Of a DNA stretch of 8,005 bases, positions 6,296 through 8,005 are shown one piece after another (within the stretch, counting starts at the first letter, position 1; each line of letters opens with the position of its first letter). The notes under the pieces are model-generated. The model was not told the origin of the DNA and did no database searches. It saw only the letters and a program-made list of their open reading frames with translations. Source of the stretch: JBEVNR01 sp040507985 (GTDB lineage: Bacteria > Pseudomonadota > Alphaproteobacteria > Rickettsiales > UBA6187); contig JBEVNR010000005.1 of NCBI GenBank assembly GCA_040507985.1, positions 1-8,005 of the forward strand, written 5' to 3'. Made by a program: the position numbers and the translations under genes.

Positions 6296-6846
6296 CAGTT
6301 GAACCTCACCTTGATTTGCCTGCCCGTCCGCGCGCCGTTCCGACGGCCTTCGCGGCGCTTGTGCGCCGACCACTCGCGGCGGTACTTGTCGCGCCACTTC
6401 TCCAGCTCCTCCGCCGTCATGCGGGTGAGCGAGCGGCCTTGGATCGAGTAGGACGACACGTCCTGCGACGCCTTGCCCTGCAGCACCGCCTCGATGGCGT
6501 CCAGCATGATCTTGCAATGTGGCCGCGCCTCGTACCCGTCCGCCGCGTCCGCGAGGTCGGGCAGGACGGTGAGGATTCCCGTCGCGACCGTGCGCAGCTC
6601 CGACCCCTTAGAGACTTTGGCCGACCATGCGTACTCCCCCGCCTCCAGCTCCGCGTCGGACGTCGACAATTCGACCAGATAATCGTCGCCGTCGGCCGAC
6701 GCCGCCTTGTCCAGCTCGCTTATGCCCCGAAAATAATAGGTCAGCGTCCACCCGTCCGACGCCGGATAACACGCCAGCGAACGCCTCCACGAAACGGAGT
6801 CGCCCTTGACGAGACGGGAAGGCTCTTTGGTCGGTATCGTCGCCAC
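6295..6846 (-). CDS. gpW-like head-tail joining protein with N-terminal beta domain
   Basis: The gene starts with GTG at 6846, with GAGGGA about 7 nt upstream overlapping the stop of the small gene before it. Residues 1-98 look like a beta-rich domain (VKGDSVSWRRSLACYPASDG, then YLVELS, YAWSAKVS and TGILTVLP), a form seen in proteins encoded just before lambda-type portals. Residues about 110-160 read helix (KIMLDAIEAVLQGKA), hairpin (SSYSIQGRSLTR) and helix (AEELEKWRDKYRREW), the helix-hairpin-helix pattern of lambda gpW. gpW plugs the portal after packaging and lets the tail attach. The C-terminus is strongly basic (RREGRRNGARTGRQIKVRFN). The stop overlaps the portal start by one base. The gpW assignment is by pattern, not by alignment. 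Confidence 0.68.
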   Translation of the reverse strand: MATIPTKEPSRLVKGDSVSWRRSLACYPASDGWTLTYYFRGISELDKAASADGDDYLVELSTSDAELEAGEYAWSAKVSKGSELRTVATGILTVLPDLADAADGYEARPHCKIMLDAIEAVLQGKASQDVSSYSIQGRSLTRMTAEELEKWRDKYRREWSAHKRREGRRNGARTGRQIKVRFN

Positions 6847-6856
6847 TATGCGTCCC

Positions 6857-6967
6857 TCACATTTTTTCTAAGAAATGCAGGGCGCAGGCCGAAACGACGA
6901 ACGTAAGAACGCAGGCGAACACCCCGCACGCCACTAAGCTGAACATCGTTGATATGTCGTTGCACAT
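6857..6967 (-). CDS. Small phage membrane protein, 36 residues
   Basis: MCNDISTMFSLVACGVFACV is followed by LTFVVSACALHFLEKM and TGA. Residues 8-31 form one hydrophobic helix long enough to span a membrane; the short N-terminus carries one acid and the C-terminus is EKM. The ATG begins 4 nt after the stop of the terminase remnant (GGTGA nearby could act as a weak ribosome site), and the stop leads into the ribosome site of the next gene, so it fills the space between two phage genes exactly. Function is unknown. A small membrane protein in this position is plausible, but its size means it could be a chance frame. Confidence 0.5.
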   Translation of the reverse strand: MCNDISTMFSLVACGVFACVLTFVVSACALHFLEKM

Positions 6968-6971
6968 GCCG

Positions 6972-7154
6972 TCACCAATTTTTCACGTAGCCGCCGCCGG
7001 GTTTCCTTTTAAGGACGCGGCGGCGCTTCGGTTTAATCGTAGCCTGCGGGACGGGGGGCGGTGAATCGGGATTTTTTGGCGCGGCGCGGGTTTTTTCCTC
7101 GCGCGTCCTTTCGCGAAAAAGTTGCGTTGATTTTTGCAGTCGTCCGTCATACAA
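6972..7154 (-). pseudogene. Probable 3' remnant of the large terminase gene
   Basis: This frame ends with KPKRRRVLKRKPGGGYVKNW and TGA, a basic Gly-rich tail of the sort that closes GpA-type large terminase subunits. It lies where that gene ends in phages with this gene order: directly before the small gene, the gpW-like gene and the portal. No good start exists: the nominal first codon is TTG inside the -10 box of the divergent TA promoter, and the frame is closed at 7176-7178. The middle part (KNPDSPPPVPQATIKP) is a proline-rich linker. I infer that the rest of the terminase was lost, with the junction somewhere around 7090-7175. With so few residues the family call is tentative; a small unrelated phage protein is possible. 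Confidence 0.45.
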
Positions 7155-7155
7155 T
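7127..7155 (+). promoter_or_regulatory. Promoter of the dinJ-yafQ operon
   Basis: TTGATT (7127-7132) and TACAAT (7150-7155) are separated by 17 bp, close to the sigma70 consensus and spacing. The expected transcript starts near 7162, giving a leader of about 20 bases that carries AAGGA (7170-7174) five bases before the ATG at 7180. The promoter overlaps the 5' limit of the terminase remnant on the other strand. No strong palindrome is seen; ATAA/TTAT arms at 7168-7179 are weak. Confidence 0.65.
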
Positions 7156-7179
7156 AGATTATGAAATATAAGGAATTAT

Positions 7180-7449
7180 ATGAGCAACGACTTAATTCAG
7201 ATACGCCTCCCGCACGAGATGCGGTTACAGGCGGAGGCCGTGCTCTCCGGCATAGGGCTAAAGACGCCGGAAGCGGTGCGCGTGTTTTTGCAGCAATGCA
7301 TTAACGCGAACGGGTTGCCGTTTCAACCGCTCGCTCAAACGCCAAACGCAGAAACCTTGGCGGCGTTTAATGAAATAGAAACCGGGAAAACAACGAAAAC
7401 CGACCTGAACGCCTTGCGCCGACGTGCAAAACCCGACGCCGCGCATTAG
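7180..7449 (+). CDS. dinJ: DinJ/RelB-type ribbon-helix-helix antitoxin
   Basis: The 89-residue protein opens with LIQIRLPHEMRLQAEAVLSG and continues GLKTPEAVRVFLQQCINANG then LPFQPL. This matches the RelB/DinJ pattern of one strand, two helices and the conserved G-LPF ending of the DNA-binding domain (residues about 5-52). Residues 55-89 are the variable tail that wraps the toxin (LAAFNEIETGKTTKTDLNALRRR). AAGGA five bases before the ATG supports the start. It is first in a plus-strand operon divergent from the phage block; the toxin ATG follows the TAG stop with no gap. In the family, the DinJ-YafQ complex represses its own promoter. Confidence 0.88.
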   Translation: MSNDLIQIRLPHEMRLQAEAVLSGIGLKTPEAVRVFLQQCINANGLPFQPLAQTPNAETLAAFNEIETGKTTKTDLNALRRRAKPDAAH

Positions 7450-7719
7450 ATGCTTCATATTTACGAAACGTCGCAATTCAAGAAAGACAGCAAGCGCGTC
7501 GTTAAGCAGGGCAAAAGTTACGACGAACTCATCGACGCCATAGAGATTCTTGCCGCCCCCTCCCCTCTATCCGCGAAATATCGCGACCATGCCCTGTCGG
7601 GAAATTGGCAAGGATATCGCGAATGCCACGTCCGCCCTGATTGGCTGCTGATTTATGCCGTGCAAGGCGACACGCTTTTTCTTGCCAGAACCGGATCGCA
7701 TGCGGAGTTATTTAAATGA
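7450..7719 (+). CDS. yafQ: YafQ-type mRNA interferase toxin
   Basis: The 89-residue protein aligns by eye with E. coli YafQ over its second half: KYRDHALSGNWQGYRECHVRP, then DWLLIY, then RTGSHAELF. The residues known to matter in YafQ are present at H47, H60, D64, R80, H84 and F88. The family cuts mRNA at the ribosome, mainly at Lys AAA codons followed by A or G. No residue loss or frame damage is seen, so the toxin is predicted to be active and to need the neighbouring antitoxin. The ATG directly follows the antitoxin stop (TAGATG) without its own good ribosome site, pointing to coupled translation. A third gene overlaps its stop by 4 nt. Confidence 0.92.
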   Translation: MLHIYETSQFKKDSKRVVKQGKSYDELIDAIEILAAPSPLSAKYRDHALSGNWQGYRECHVRPDWLLIYAVQGDTLFLARTGSHAELFK

Positions 7720-8005
7720 CGAACGTACCGGTTATTGAGGTCAAAATAGAAAATTGCTTCAAGGAGTTTATCGAAAGTTATAATCGGGTTAAATATTTCT
7801 GCTGTGTAGCAGATAATTTAGAAGCGTCTTTTTTTCCGTCTGATTGGTTGATTAAGAATGAGGGCAAACTTGATTTTGGCGTAAAAGCGCTTTCGGAGGA
7901 GGAGCAAATATTTTTGCTTACAGGATTCCGGTTTTTCCTTCGCCGCTACCTTTTACGCGATGCCGTTGAAAGCTTTGCCATAAGTTTAGAAAATTTGTTT
8001 TTTTG
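7716..8005 (+). CDS. Unrecognised third gene of the dinJ-yafQ operon, C-terminus outside the window
   Basis: The ATG overlaps the yafQ stop (ATGA) and has GGAG eight bases upstream, so it is a genuine, coupled operon gene. The visible 96 residues begin MTNVPVIEVKIENCFKEFIE and include FFPSDWLI, LSEEEQIFLLTGFRFFLRRY and LLRDAVESFAISLENLFF. They look mostly helical, with no signal peptide or membrane segment, and Cys residues at 14, 29 and 30. The base composition is more AT-rich than the phage genes. I do not recognise the family. The LLRDAVESF stretch and the position after a TA pair make a helical effector, possibly HEPN-like, thinkable, but no catalytic motif is visible before the window ends. 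Confidence 0.7.
   Translation, partial: MTNVPVIEVKIENCFKEFIESYNRVKYFCCVADNLEASFFPSDWLIKNEGKLDFGVKALSEEEQIFLLTGFRFFLRRYLLRDAVESFAISLENLFF

Larger units (their letters stand above)
1..7154 (-). mobile_element. Degraded siphovirus-type prophage (head and tail gene block)
   Basis: Minus-strand genes lie in the usual order for tailed phages: terminase remnant, small protein, gpW-like joiner, portal, protease-capsid fusion, then tail chaperones and tape measure. The order is broken between the capsid and the chaperones, where a TA/abortive-infection cassette (1592 to about 3230) replaces the capsid end, neck genes, major tail protein and chaperone start. The terminase end of the block is also cut, next to a second TA cassette. 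No integrase, attachment site, lysis or regulatory gene is visible, so the true prophage ends are not defined. The left side continues beyond the window. Identification rests on recognising the protein families by eye. Confidence 0.85.

Noticed and set aside
6296..6517. N-terminal 74-codon extension of the portal frame
   Set aside because: It translates the gpW-like gene in another frame; the ATG at 6295 has a ribosome site and the TGATG overlap, and starts with a typical portal N-terminus.
1..7154. Gene transfer agent or complete satellite phage
   Set aside because: A working particle would need an intact capsid and tail tube; the capsid is cut and the tail tube and neck genes are absent.
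1..8005. CRISPR array, tRNA or rRNA gene, or attachment site
   Set aside because: No regularly spaced repeats, no tRNA-like cloverleaf or CCA-ended segment and no long direct repeats were noticed on reading both strands.

Overview
The window reads as a decayed, tailed-phage (siphovirus-type) prophage in a bacterium, with two toxin-antitoxin (TA) cassettes set into it. The phage genes are all on the minus strand, are visibly GC-rich and run in standard head-to-tail order. The cassettes, above all the abortive-infection gene and the gene at the right edge, are clearly more AT-rich. TacA/TacT and DinJ/YafQ pairs with a lambda-type portal suggest a Gram-negative, probably pseudomonadotal host. 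No rRNA, tRNA or housekeeping gene is present to fix the taxon.

Following the phage genes in transcription order (high to low coordinate): a short 3' remnant that may be the end of the large terminase (6972-7154); a 36-residue one-pass membrane protein (6857-6967); a gpW-like head-tail joining protein (6295-6846); a lambda-family portal (4721-6295); and a fused prohead protease/HK97-type major capsid protein (3238-4737) that stops in the middle of the capsid domain. Here the phage sequence is interrupted. After the interruption come a tail assembly chaperone without its 5' end (1337-1591), its -1 frameshift extension (1197-1340), and the tape measure protein (1-1189, running off the left edge). 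The capsid C-terminus, head completion/neck genes, major tail protein and the chaperone start are all missing, so this prophage cannot make virions from these genes.

The gap holds a compact minus-strand operon (2383-3163, continuing to 1592) with its own promoter: a DUF1778/TacA-type antitoxin, a TacT-type GNAT acetyltransferase toxin, and an AbiJ-like abortive-infection protein with a C-terminal HEPN RNase motif. Adjacent genes overlap by 4 and 8 nt. On the right, past the terminase remnant, a plus-strand operon carries a DinJ-type antitoxin, a YafQ-type RNase toxin and a third, unrecognised gene that overlaps the toxin by 4 nt and leaves the window.

The two cassettes share one layout: antitoxin, toxin, then an accessory protein translationally coupled to the toxin. 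Each sits at a break in a phage morphogenesis gene. The most interesting reading is a defunct prophage reused as a docking site for three-gene TA/defence operons. The cleanest molecular signal is the A AAA AAC slippery site, stop codon and hairpin at the tail chaperone, which reproduces the conserved G/GT programmed frameshift although the gene has lost its start.
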